Assembly: GCA_964529445.1 (NCBI GenBank)
Contig: CAZGWJ010000024.1
Coordinates: 1 to 33,281 of the forward strand
Length of the DNA: 33,281 bases
From: CAZGWJ01 sp964529445
GTDB taxonomy: Bacteria; Oederibacteriota; Muellerivitia; Muellerivitales; Muellerivitaceae
Reading direction: 5' to 3'
Part shown: piece after piece, positions 1-7,276 of the stretch
Numbering within the stretch: the first letter of the stretch is position 1
Layout of the letters: the number at the start of each line of letters is the position of its first letter
Notes under the pieces: model-generated
The model's input: the letters and a program-made list of their open reading frames with translations, nothing else
Databases searched by the model: none
Told to the model about the DNA's origin: nothing
Position numbers and translations under genes: made by a program

Positions 1-2
1 GC

Positions 3-140
3 GACCGGGTTTCCGGGGCCACCAAGCCAGCGACCCTCGAGACCGGCGCCGTCATCCAGGTTCCCCTGTTCATCAACGAGGGGGATGTCCTCAAGATCGA
101 TACCCGCACCGGGGAGTACCTGGAGCGGGCGAACAAATAG
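3..140 (+). CDS. efp: Elongation factor P, C-terminal end (partial)
   Basis: The frame opening at base 3 encodes the last 45 residues of an EF-P-like protein and ends at TAG 138-140; the 5' part lies outside the window. EF-P binds between the P and E sites of stalled ribosomes and helps peptide-bond formation at proline runs. The visible part matches the last OB-fold domain of the family: SGATKPATLETGAVIQVPLF followed by INEGDVLKIDTRTGEYLERA. The residue that carries the family's modification is in domain I and cannot be seen. EF-P next to accB and accC is a common bacterial arrangement, which supports the call. Proline-rich stalks are encoded elsewhere in this window, so EF-P would be needed for their translation (inference). 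Confidence 0.9.
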   Translation, partial: DRVSGATKPATLETGAVIQVPLFINEGDVLKIDTRTGEYLERANK

Positions 141-142
141 CC

Positions 143-178
143 TTCACCGCGAAGGCGCGAAAACTCGAAGAAAGGCTC
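143..178 (+). repeat. CACGAAG-type interspersed repeat, single copy
   Basis: The segment reads TTCACCGCGAAGGCGCGAAA followed by ACTCGAAGAAAGGCTC. It aligns almost base for base with the copy at 18494-18530, including the CTCGAAGAA ending. It is built of a degenerate octamer, CRCGAAGR. It lies 2 bases after the efp stop and well before accB. No partner in inverted orientation is seen here, unlike the copies near 18.5 kb and 30.9 kb. The rest of the efp-accB gap (179-307) shows no convincing promoter or terminator. Confidence 0.75.
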
Positions 179-307
179 TCACCCGGGGAACCGAACGGAG
201 CCCGGCTTGGAAGGTTTGAAACGGCTTCATTCTAAGATGCGGGATTCTTGAGAGGGTCCCATCAAACCAGAGCGGGAGGAGAATTCTCCTCTCCGAAAGG
301 CCGAGAC

Positions 308-838
308 GTGAGCAACGAGAAGACCGAGACCAAGAACGGCGGACAGAAATCCGCCACCAACGGGAAAGCTTCCAAACGGAAGATCAGCGCCAAGCTTTCC
401 GTCCTTCAGGACATCGTGGCCCTCATGGATGAGGGCGGACTTTCCGAACTGCATTACGAGAAGGGCGACGTCAAGATCCATATGAAGCGGGGTTCCACGC
501 CCGAGATTCAATGGGCCGCGCCGCCCCCCGTCGCAGTCGGCGCTGCTACCCCCGCGATCCCTGCCGCAACAGGGACCCCTCCAGCGGCCGAGGAGGGAAC
601 CCTCGTCAAGTCCCCCATGGTGGGCACGTACTATCGGGCTCCCGCGCCCGACGCCAAACCCTTCATCCAGGAGGGTTCCAGGATCGAGGTGGGGCAGGTC
701 TTCTGCATCATCGAGGCCATGAAGCTCATGAACGAGATCAAGTCCGAGGTTTCGGGCAAGGTCGTCAAGATCCTCGTCGAGAACGGGCAGGTGGTGGAGT
801 TCGGGCAACCCCTCTTCGTTCTCGATCCCCAAGGTTGA
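308..838 (+). CDS. accB: Biotin carboxyl carrier protein of acetyl-CoA carboxylase
   Basis: This 176-residue protein carries the biotin that shuttles CO2 from biotin carboxylase to carboxyltransferase in malonyl-CoA synthesis, the first committed step of fatty acid synthesis. The C-terminal biotinyl domain has the EAMKLM motif, with the biotin-accepting lysine at about residue 139, and ends VVEFGQPLFVLDP. An Ala/Pro linker (about residues 75-100) joins it to the N-terminal part. I chose GTG at 308 because GAAAGG lies 7 bases upstream and the product then starts SNEKTETKNG; a TTG at 248 would only add 20 unconserved residues. The first 35 residues are Lys/Asn/Thr-rich and look disordered. accC starts 7 bases after the stop, so the two are almost certainly co-transcribed. 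Confidence 0.96.
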   Translation: MSNEKTETKNGGQKSATNGKASKRKISAKLSVLQDIVALMDEGGLSELHYEKGDVKIHMKRGSTPEIQWAAPPPVAVGAATPAIPAATGTPPAAEEGTLVKSPMVGTYYRAPAPDAKPFIQEGSRIEVGQVFCIIEAMKLMNEIKSEVSGKVVKILVENGQVVEFGQPLFVLDPQG

Positions 839-845
839 GCGTCCC

Positions 846-2213
846 GTGTTCAACAAGATCCTGATCGCGAACCGGGGCGAGGTCGCTCTGCGCATCATCC
901 GCGCCTGCAAGGAACTCGGCGTCAAGACGGTGGCCGTCTATTCCGAGGCGGACGCCGAATCCCTCCACGTCCATTTCGCGGACGAATCCGTCTGCATCGG
1001 ACGGCCTCCCGGCAAGGAATCCTACCTCAACATCCCGGCCATCATCAGCGCGGCCGAGATCACCGACTCTGAGGCCATCCATCCCGGCTACGGTTTCCTG
1101 GCCGAGAACGCGCATTTCGCCGAGGTGTGTTCCTCCTGCCAGATCAAGTTCATCGGTCCGACCCCGGATGTGATGCGGCTGATGGGCGACAAGGTGGCCG
1201 CGATCGCCACGGCGAAACGTTACGGGGTGCCGACGACTCCCGGATCCAACGGACCCGTGGATGACGTCAAGAAGGCCATGGAGATCGCCAAGAAGATCAA
1301 GTATCCCGTCATCCTGAAGGCCACCGCGGGCGGCGGCGGCAAGGGCATGCGCATCGCCCACACCGATATCGCCCTTTCCCAGGCCTTCCAGACCGCTCGC
1401 GCCGAGGCGGAGGCCGCCTTCGGGAAGGCGGACGTGTACCTCGAGAAGTACCTGGAGGAACCCCGGCACGTTGAAGTGCAGATCCTCGGGGACGAGCGCG
1501 GTAATATCGTGTGCCTCGGCGAGCGGGATTGCACCATCCAGCGCTCCCACCAGAAGCTCATCGAGGAATCGCCGGCCCCCACGCTGACCCACCGCCAGCG
1601 CCGGATCGTGCAGAAGTACGCCCTGCGCCTGGCCAAGGGGGTGCGCTACACCAGCGCAGGCACCATCGAGTTCCTGCAGGACCGCCGGGGTGATTTCTAT
1701 TTCATGGAGATGAACACCCGCATCCAGGTGGAGCATCCCGTCACCGAGATGGTCATGGGCCTGGACCTCGTGAAGGAGCAGATCCGCGTGGCGGCGGGCG
1801 AGAAGATCTCCGTGACCAAGCCGTTCCTGGAGCCGCGGGGCCACGCCATCGAATGTCGAGTGAACGCCGAGGATCCCGAGGACGGGTTCCGTCCCTCCCC
1901 GGGGACCATCACCAATTTCCACGCGCCGGGTGGCCCTTCCATCCGCGTGGACACGCATATCTACCAGGGTTACAAGGTCCCGCCCTATTACGACTCCCTC
2001 CTGGCGAAGGTCATCGCGCATGGGGCCACCCGGGACGAGGCCATCCAACGCCTGTTGAGGGCCCTGGACGAGATGATCGTCGAGGGCGTGCACACCACCA
2101 TCCCCTTCGTGAGCCGGCTCATGAGGAGCGAGACGTTCCGTCGCGGCCAGTTCTCGACCCATTTCGTGAAGAAGTACATGGAGAACAGGCCGGAACGGGG
2201 ACTCGGGCGCTGA
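846..2213 (+). CDS. accC: Biotin carboxylase subunit of acetyl-CoA carboxylase
   Basis: This 455-residue enzyme carboxylates biotin on AccB using ATP and bicarbonate. It opens with the family's NKILIANRGEVALRIIRACK, followed by a pre-ATP-grasp domain and an ATP-grasp domain. The glycine-rich loop KATAGGGGKGM is near residues 157-168, and EMNTRIQVEHPVTE, which holds catalytic Arg and Glu residues, is near 287-300. The biotin carboxylase C-terminal domain (RPSPGTI and onward) fills about residues 340-440. The length is normal for a stand-alone AccC. It starts with GTG directly after accB. The accD and accA carboxyltransferase genes are not in the window, as is usual. Confidence 0.97.
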   Translation: MFNKILIANRGEVALRIIRACKELGVKTVAVYSEADAESLHVHFADESVCIGRPPGKESYLNIPAIISAAEITDSEAIHPGYGFLAENAHFAEVCSSCQIKFIGPTPDVMRLMGDKVAAIATAKRYGVPTTPGSNGPVDDVKKAMEIAKKIKYPVILKATAGGGGKGMRIAHTDIALSQAFQTARAEAEAAFGKADVYLEKYLEEPRHVEVQILGDERGNIVCLGERDCTIQRSHQKLIEESPAPTLTHRQRRIVQKYALRLAKGVRYTSAGTIEFLQDRRGDFYFMEMNTRIQVEHPVTEMVMGLDLVKEQIRVAAGEKISVTKPFLEPRGHAIECRVNAEDPEDGFRPSPGTITNFHAPGGPSIRVDTHIYQGYKVPPYYDSLLAKVIAHGATRDEAIQRLLRALDEMIVEGVHTTIPFVSRLMRSETFRRGQFSTHFVKKYMENRPERGLGR

Positions 2214-2241
2214 TCCGAAGGTTCGAACCGAAAGGAACAAG

Positions 2242-3651
2242 ATGAAAGTCACCGTGTATCCATCCCCGACGGACGCGAAGGAGGGGGTCTTCCGCAAGGC
2301 CGCCGTCGTCCTGGCGGATGTCCTTCGATTCAGCTCCGCGATCCCCGTTTACCTGTCGCACGGGGCGAAGTCCGTTCTCGCGTTCCCCGATCCCGCCTCG
2401 GCCAAGGCCGCCTTCTCGAAGCTCAAGCGGGGCGAAGGATTGCTGGCCGGCGAGGCCCACTGGGAGAAGGTGGCGGGTTTCCCCTTGAGCGTTTCGCCCC
2501 TGGATTCCAGCCGGGAGAAAATGAAGAACAAGATCGTCTGCCTCAGTTCTCGGTCAGCTCAGGCGCTTCGGCACCTGAAAGGGGCCGAGGTGCTTCTCCT
2601 GGGATCCTTCGTCAACCTTTCGGATGTCTACGACACACTCCTTCGCCTCAAGAGGGATGTGGTGGTGGTCTGCGGTGTGAGCGACCAGGGAACCTCTCCC
2701 GAGGACATGGTTTTCGCCGGCATGATCGCCGATTTCCTCCAGAACACCGTGGGAAGCGAACCTGTGGTCCTGGCCGAAAGCGCAAGAAAGGCCATCGGTT
2801 TCTACAAGCCGTGGCAGGGACGCCTGCACGAACTTCTCCTGGACTCTCCCGAAGGCAGGGAGATCGCCCAGAAGGGGCACGAGAAGGACCTGAACTACTG
2901 CTCGCGAATGAACCGGGTCGAGGGTGTTCCCATCCTCCGGGCTGGCGCTTTCGTGCGTGAATCCGCCCCCCGACCTAAATTGAAGCCGAACGCCGCCTCC
3001 AAGGCCGAAGCGGCCGCTCCCTCCAAGGGCAAGGCCATCAAGGTCCATGTGCCCCTCTTTCCGAAGAACCCCGAGCATCCCACCCCGGAACTGGATCCGA
3101 AGAAGAAAGCGGGGCTTCCGGCGAACGCTTCGAAATCGTCCGTTCCCTCCAAGGGAACCGTCCTGAAGTCTCCTGCGGGGAAAACCATATCGAAGGCCCC
3201 GTCCGGAAAAATCCCTCCGACGACCAAGGGGGCCCTTCCCCAGGGCAAGGCTTCCGCCAAGGGTGCGATCATCAAGACGGCCGGGGAGAAGGCGGTCGTA
3301 AAATCTGCGCACAAGGCGGGTGGGAAGGTCGCCGTTCCCGCTTCCGGGAAGCAGGTTCCTCCCGGAAAACCCGCCACGGACCGTTCCATCGGCAAGCCCC
3401 CGGTCCGGAAGACCCCGCTCTTCTCGAAACGGACCGTGGCTGTTCCCGTCGCCACCCCGAAACCCGTTGAGTCCAACGAGGCTGTGATCCACGCCATGGA
3501 TGCACTCAAGGCGTCCTTGGCCCACCTGAAGGACCGGAAGACCAGCCAGGTGGAGGGGAAACGGGGTGCTGTGCCCGTCAAGGCGGCGCACCGGTCTGCA
3601 CCCATAAAGACGGTTGTGCCCCCGAAGAAACCTTCCGGCAAGCGGAAGTAA
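2242..3651 (+). CDS. ComB-like phosphosulfolactate phosphatase domain with long basic C-terminal tail
   Basis: Residues 1 to about 240 resemble the ComB family, 2-phosphosulfolactate phosphatase of coenzyme M synthesis. Features are a beta strand leading into ADVLRFSS (family form DVLRAST), LLAGEAHWEKVAGFPLSVSP, a segment matching the GTRAL region (SSRSAQALRHLKGAEVLLLGS) and CGVSDQGTSPEDMVFAG. Several family positions differ, so the substrate is open; most bacterial ComB homologues lie outside coenzyme M synthesis. Residues from about 245 to 469 form a Lys/Pro/Ala/Ser-rich region with recurring SKG, PSGK and KTPxxK units, like histone H1 or other nucleic-acid-binding tails. Ordinary ComB proteins have about 240 residues, so the tail doubles the length. 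ATG at 2242 follows AAAGGA. It sits 28 bases after accC and before aroQ in the same direction. Confidence 0.75.
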   Translation: MKVTVYPSPTDAKEGVFRKAAVVLADVLRFSSAIPVYLSHGAKSVLAFPDPASAKAAFSKLKRGEGLLAGEAHWEKVAGFPLSVSPLDSSREKMKNKIVCLSSRSAQALRHLKGAEVLLLGSFVNLSDVYDTLLRLKRDVVVVCGVSDQGTSPEDMVFAGMIADFLQNTVGSEPVVLAESARKAIGFYKPWQGRLHELLLDSPEGREIAQKGHEKDLNYCSRMNRVEGVPILRAGAFVRESAPRPKLKPNAASKAEAAAPSKGKAIKVHVPLFPKNPEHPTPELDPKKKAGLPANASKSSVPSKGTVLKSPAGKTISKAPSGKIPPTTKGALPQGKASAKGAIIKTAGEKAVVKSAHKAGGKVAVPASGKQVPPGKPATDRSIGKPPVRKTPLFSKRTVAVPVATPKPVESNEAVIHAMDALKASLAHLKDRKTSQVEGKRGAVPVKAAHRSAPIKTVVPPKKPSGKRK

Positions 3652-3661
3652 TACCGCGAGG

Positions 3662-3676
3662 ACCGGGCTTGCCCGG
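3662..3676. other. Short GC palindrome between comB-like gene and aroQ
   Basis: The sequence A-CCGGG-CTTG-CCCGG-T can fold into a tight hairpin 10 bases after the comB-like stop. No T-run follows, so it is not a standard intrinsic terminator. It may stabilise the upstream message or pause polymerase. The rest of the 117-base gap shows no other structure I can support. Confidence 0.3.
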
Positions 3677-3768
3677 TTCCCGGGGCGGGAATAGACTGTT
3701 CGGGATCCCAGGGCCGAATCCGCCGTGCCGTCATTGCGGACGGGGCCTTGAACCATCGGAGCGATGCC

Positions 3769-4212
3769 ATGCGCAAAGTGCTTGTCATCCACGGACCCAA
3801 CCTGAACCTCCTCGGGGAACGCGAGCCCCAGGTCTACGGCACTACGACCCTCGAGGAGATCAACGCAGACCTCAAGGATGCCGCCGGAAAACTGGGCATC
3901 GACATGAAGATCGTTCAGTCGAATCACGAAGGCGAGATCGTGGAGACCATCCAGAACGCCCGCAACTGGGCCGATGTCCTCGTCCTGAATCCCGCCGCAT
4001 ACACCCACACGTCCGTTGCCATCCGGGACGCGCTGTCCTCGGTCCAGATCCCGGCCATCGAGGTCCATCTGTCCAACATCCATGCCCGCGAGGATTTCCG
4101 TCACACTTCCCACGTTTCGCCCGTGGCGACCGGTGTGATCCAGGGGTTCGGGAAGATGAGCTACCTGCTGGCCCTCCAGGCGGCCGCGGTCCTGCCCTTG
4201 AAGAAGGGTTGA
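3769..4212 (+). CDS. aroQ: Type II 3-dehydroquinate dehydratase
   Basis: This 147-residue enzyme dehydrates 3-dehydroquinate to 3-dehydroshikimate, the third step of the shikimate pathway. The type II family motifs are all present: VLVIHGPNLNLLGEREPQVYG at the N terminus with the catalytic Tyr, QSNHEGEIVETIQNA, VLNPAAYTHTSVAIRDAL, EVHLSNIHAREDFRH and GVIQGFGKMSYLLAL. The length is typical. ATG at 3769 is preceded by GGAG with 7-base spacing; a TTG 21 bases upstream would add seven unconserved residues. In many bacteria aroQ lies beside accB and accC or efp, and here it closes that group. The next gene starts 16 bases downstream, so the glycan genes may share its transcript. Confidence 0.96.
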   Translation: MRKVLVIHGPNLNLLGEREPQVYGTTTLEEINADLKDAAGKLGIDMKIVQSNHEGEIVETIQNARNWADVLVLNPAAYTHTSVAIRDALSSVQIPAIEVHLSNIHAREDFRHTSHVSPVATGVIQGFGKMSYLLALQAAAVLPLKKG

Positions 4213-4228
4213 GACGACGGGAACCCGC

Positions 4229-7200
4229 ATGAGGCGCCGCGTCCCAATTTTTCGGGGCCTTCGGATCCCCGCTCCGAGCGGGATGGCGCTCTTCGAGGCC
4301 GTTTACCTTCTCGCATTCCTTTGGCTTCTCTTCCATCCCGCGCTCCTGGAAGCACGGTCCCTGGCTCTGGTCCTGGCCGTCCCGCTCCTGCTTCTCTTCC
4401 TCAAGCCGCCTTCCGCCGAGTCCGGGCGGATCCTGGGCCGTTGGCCAACCGCCTTCATCGCTTTCGCCTTCCTGTCCGCCCTCTGGGCCGACAGTCCCGG
4501 GATCGCCCTGCAATCCGCGGGTTTCCTGGCCGCCGGAACCGCGTTGACCTTGCAATGGATGGAGGTTCCCGCGGCTTCGAGGGATCGCATGAGGACCTTC
4601 CTCCTCCTGGGCGTTTCGGCGGCCTGCCTGCTCGCCCTGCACCAGCGTTTCGCCCAGTTCGAGGGGATGCGCGCCCTCCTGCCCGGCCTTTCGGGGGAGG
4701 ACCGCGACATCGTCACCGCCGCCTTGCATCACAAGAGGGTTTTCGGCCCGATGGGAACCCCGGGTGCGATGGCCGCGCTCCTCCTGCTTTTCCTTCCGGG
4801 GGCGTTCGAGCGGGCCTTCCGGAAGGACGGCCGTTCCCGAACCCTCGGCATCCTCCTCCTGTTCCTCATGGTCCCGGTCCTGTTCTTCACGGGAAGCGTC
4901 GGTGCCATGGCCTGCCTGTTCGCCGCGGGCATGCTCGTGTCGATCCTCGGCGGCAGGAGACGCACGGCTTGGATCCTTGCGGCCGCGGGCGTGGTCGCGA
5001 CAGCTGCCGTCATCCTCCTGCGGGGGCCCTCCCATTGGACGGCTTCGTCCTTCCTCAACCGGGGAACCCTCTGGGGTGCCTGCTTCCAGGCCTGGTTCGA
5101 TCTGCCGGTCCTGGGATGGGGATGGGGGAACTTCGAGGAGGCTTTCCGTTCGCTGGGGGTCCCGCTCTCGAGCGGTTCCCGATATGCCCACAACACCGTC
5201 CTGCAGGTGCTGGTGGAGGGAGGCGTCGTCGGCCTGTCGCTCCTGGCCGCGGCCCTCATCGGTCTCGGCCGTCGCACCCGGCTCCCGACGAAGCCGGACT
5301 CCCGGGCGGCTTTCACGGGGGCCGCCGCTTTCCTTCTTTTCTCCCTTCTGGACATCCCGCTCGTCATGCCGGAGCTCCTCTTCATCCTGCCGCTTTTCCT
5401 GGCGGAGATGCGGGTCTCGCCCGGTAGGGAGTGGGACCCCTGGGGCGCCCTGCTCAAGCGGCTCAAGCAACCTCCTTCCTCCGGGCGTTGGCTCAAGGGA
5501 TTCACGGTCGAAGAAACCTTCTGGCCGGTGATCGTCGTTCTGGCACTTGCGGGCTTCTGGCCTCCTTTCCGTCCATGGAGCCTTGCCCTGGCCGCCACGA
5601 TGCTGATCCCCGCGGCCGCCCTGGCCGCCCAGGCCCCGGCCCGCGTTCCCTGGGGTCTTGTTCTCGGCGCCGGTTATTTCGCCCTTCGCGCCTTCTTCTC
5701 GTCTTCCAGCCAGGGCGCCGCCTGGTTCCTGGAGACGGCATTCCTGGCCCTGGCCTTCATCATCTGGATGAGGGGGCAGGCCCGACCGGCCCGAGTGGCC
5801 CTGGCGGTCTTGGCGTTGCCCCTTCTCTGGTCCCTCCGGGCTTGGGCGGATACGGTTTCCCTCGCTGGCACCGAGGGTTGGAGGGCCCTCGTGATCCCCA
5901 TTTCATGGATTGATTACTCGAATCCAAGGACCCTGGCGGTCCTCGGGATCCCCATCCTTCTCCTTCTCATCGCGAGGAAACCGCGTCACGCGGGAGGCAA
6001 CCTGGCGCTCCTGTACGGTTTCGCGAGCCTGGTCCGCCTCTGGTCCATAGCGGCCTTTGCCGGGCTGGCGGCGGGTGTCGCCTTCCTGTTCGGCAAGGGA
6101 TGGTCGTGGAAGAAGGCGGTGTTCGTCCCGACGCTGGTGGTCCTGGCGCTTCTGGGATTGAGGGCCCTCAACCCGAGTCCCACCAAGTGGTCCCGCCTCT
6201 CCATCTGGAAAAGCGCCGGGATCGTTCTCGTGGAGAACCCCCTTTTCGGCCAGGGACCCGGTGTCTTTCCCCAGGTCTACGAGCGCGTCAAGGAACCCCG
6301 GAAGGACGGTCCCAGCCGCTATCTCATGGGTACACCCTCGGCCCACAGCGACATTCTCGATCTGGCGTTGGGGTTCGGGGCCGTGGGCCTGATCTTCGCG
6401 GTCGCGGGCCTCCTTCGCTGGTGGGGTCGGGTCCAGGATCGCTCCCGGAAGAGCGCGGTTTTGGGCATGGCGGCGGCATCAAGCGTGCAGATCGTGTTCC
6501 ATTCCCCGCAAGCTGCGATGGGCGGCGCGGCCCTGCTGGCATCGTGGGATAAGAACGCGTCTCCTCGCGCCGGTCTTCCGGCGGCGGGCCTCGCCCTGGG
6601 ACTCGCCTTGTCCCTCTTCGGCGCAGCGGCCTTCCAGGCCGTGGAATACCATCACGCCGAGGGCTTTCAGGCTTCGGGAGATCTTCCGGAAGCTTACCGG
6701 GCCTTGAGGCGTGCCGAGCGGCTGGATGCTTGGGATTCGCGTTCCTACGCGGTCACGCGGTCCTTCGAAGAGGAGATGTACCTGCGGACCGGCGATCCGA
6801 CCTGGCGCGCCCGATCAGACGCCTCGTTCGAGAGAATGACGTCGCTCGAACCCCTGGATGGGAAGCTGGCTTTCCTGCGCGCGCAACGCGATTCCGCGCG
6901 GGCCCTCAAGACCGGGGATCGAGCCGACCTGAAGAAAGCGATGGGCGCCTGGAAGGACGCGCGCGAAGCATGCCCCCGCTCGGCCAGCGTGAGATACGAG
7001 GAGGGGGTTTTCAACATCCGGCTGGGTTCGAGGGACCGCGCTGCAACGGCCTTCGCCGATGCCGTGGCCCTGGAGCCCGCCTTCGCAAGGGCCTGGTTGA
7101 ACCTCGGCAATGTTCTCAAGGAGAGGGGTCAGCGGGATGCGGCCCGCGCGGCGTACCGCCAGGCGCTACGGGCAGGGAAGGCTTGGGTGAACGCCCCTCT

Positions 7201-7276
7201 CGCCCCCATCGAACGGGACCTGGTCGACTTGCCCCCCGAGGCAAGGCGGCATGCTGAGAAGGAGACTGCGCCATGA
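4229..7276 (+). CDS. Membrane protein with two O-antigen ligase/polymerase modules and C-terminal TPRs
   Basis: The 1015-residue protein has two consecutive polytopic membrane modules. The first (about 20-400) contains LPVLGWGWGNFEEAF near 290 and AHNTVLQVLVEGGVVGL near 320. The second (about 430-790) contains VENPLFGQGPGVFPQVYERV near 665 and AHSDILDLALGFGAVGL near 705. Both match the signature of the O-antigen ligase/Wzy_C family, a large periplasmic loop with an essential-type histidine followed by a membrane helix. Such enzymes transfer or polymerise undecaprenyl-linked glycans on the periplasmic face. Residues from about 806 to 1000 are TPR-like helices, for example RAWLNLGNVLKERGQRDAA. 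Families of this kind normally have a single ligase module. The stop overlaps the next start as ATGA, indicating coupled translation. The acceptor, glycan or protein, cannot be read from sequence. Confidence 0.8.
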   Translation: MRRRVPIFRGLRIPAPSGMALFEAVYLLAFLWLLFHPALLEARSLALVLAVPLLLLFLKPPSAESGRILGRWPTAFIAFAFLSALWADSPGIALQSAGFLAAGTALTLQWMEVPAASRDRMRTFLLLGVSAACLLALHQRFAQFEGMRALLPGLSGEDRDIVTAALHHKRVFGPMGTPGAMAALLLLFLPGAFERAFRKDGRSRTLGILLLFLMVPVLFFTGSVGAMACLFAAGMLVSILGGRRRTAWILAAAGVVATAAVILLRGPSHWTASSFLNRGTLWGACFQAWFDLPVLGWGWGNFEEAFRSLGVPLSSGSRYAHNTVLQVLVEGGVVGLSLLAAALIGLGRRTRLPTKPDSRAAFTGAAAFLLFSLLDIPLVMPELLFILPLFLAEMRVSPGREWDPWGALLKRLKQPPSSGRWLKGFTVEETFWPVIVVLALAGFWPPFRPWSLALAATMLIPAAALAAQAPARVPWGLVLGAGYFALRAFFSSSSQGAAWFLETAFLALAFIIWMRGQARPARVALAVLALPLLWSLRAWADTVSLAGTEGWRALVIPISWIDYSNPRTLAVLGIPILLLLIARKPRHAGGNLALLYGFASLVRLWSIAAFAGLAAGVAFLFGKGWSWKKAVFVPTLVVLALLGLRALNPSPTKWSRLSIWKSAGIVLVENPLFGQGPGVFPQVYERVKEPRKDGPSRYLMGTPSAHSDILDLALGFGAVGLIFAVAGLLRWWGRVQDRSRKSAVLGMAAASSVQIVFHSPQAAMGGAALLASWDKNASPRAGLPAAGLALGLALSLFGAAAFQAVEYHHAEGFQASGDLPEAYRALRRAERLDAWDSRSYAVTRSFEEEMYLRTGDPTWRARSDASFERMTSLEPLDGKLAFLRAQRDSARALKTGDRADLKKAMGAWKDAREACPRSASVRYEEGVFNIRLGSRDRAATAFADAVALEPAFARAWLNLGNVLKERGQRDAARAAYRQALRAGKAWVNAPLAPIERDLVDLPPEARRHAEKETAP

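Noticed and set aside
248..307. Upstream TTG start for accB
   Set aside because: It would add 20 residues that do not resemble AccB; GTG at 308 has the better ribosome binding site.
765..2297. Long minus-strand open frame opposite accC
   Set aside because: The product is His/Gly/Arg/Asp-rich with no domain, as expected for the complement of a GC-rich gene; the sense strand encodes a complete AccC.
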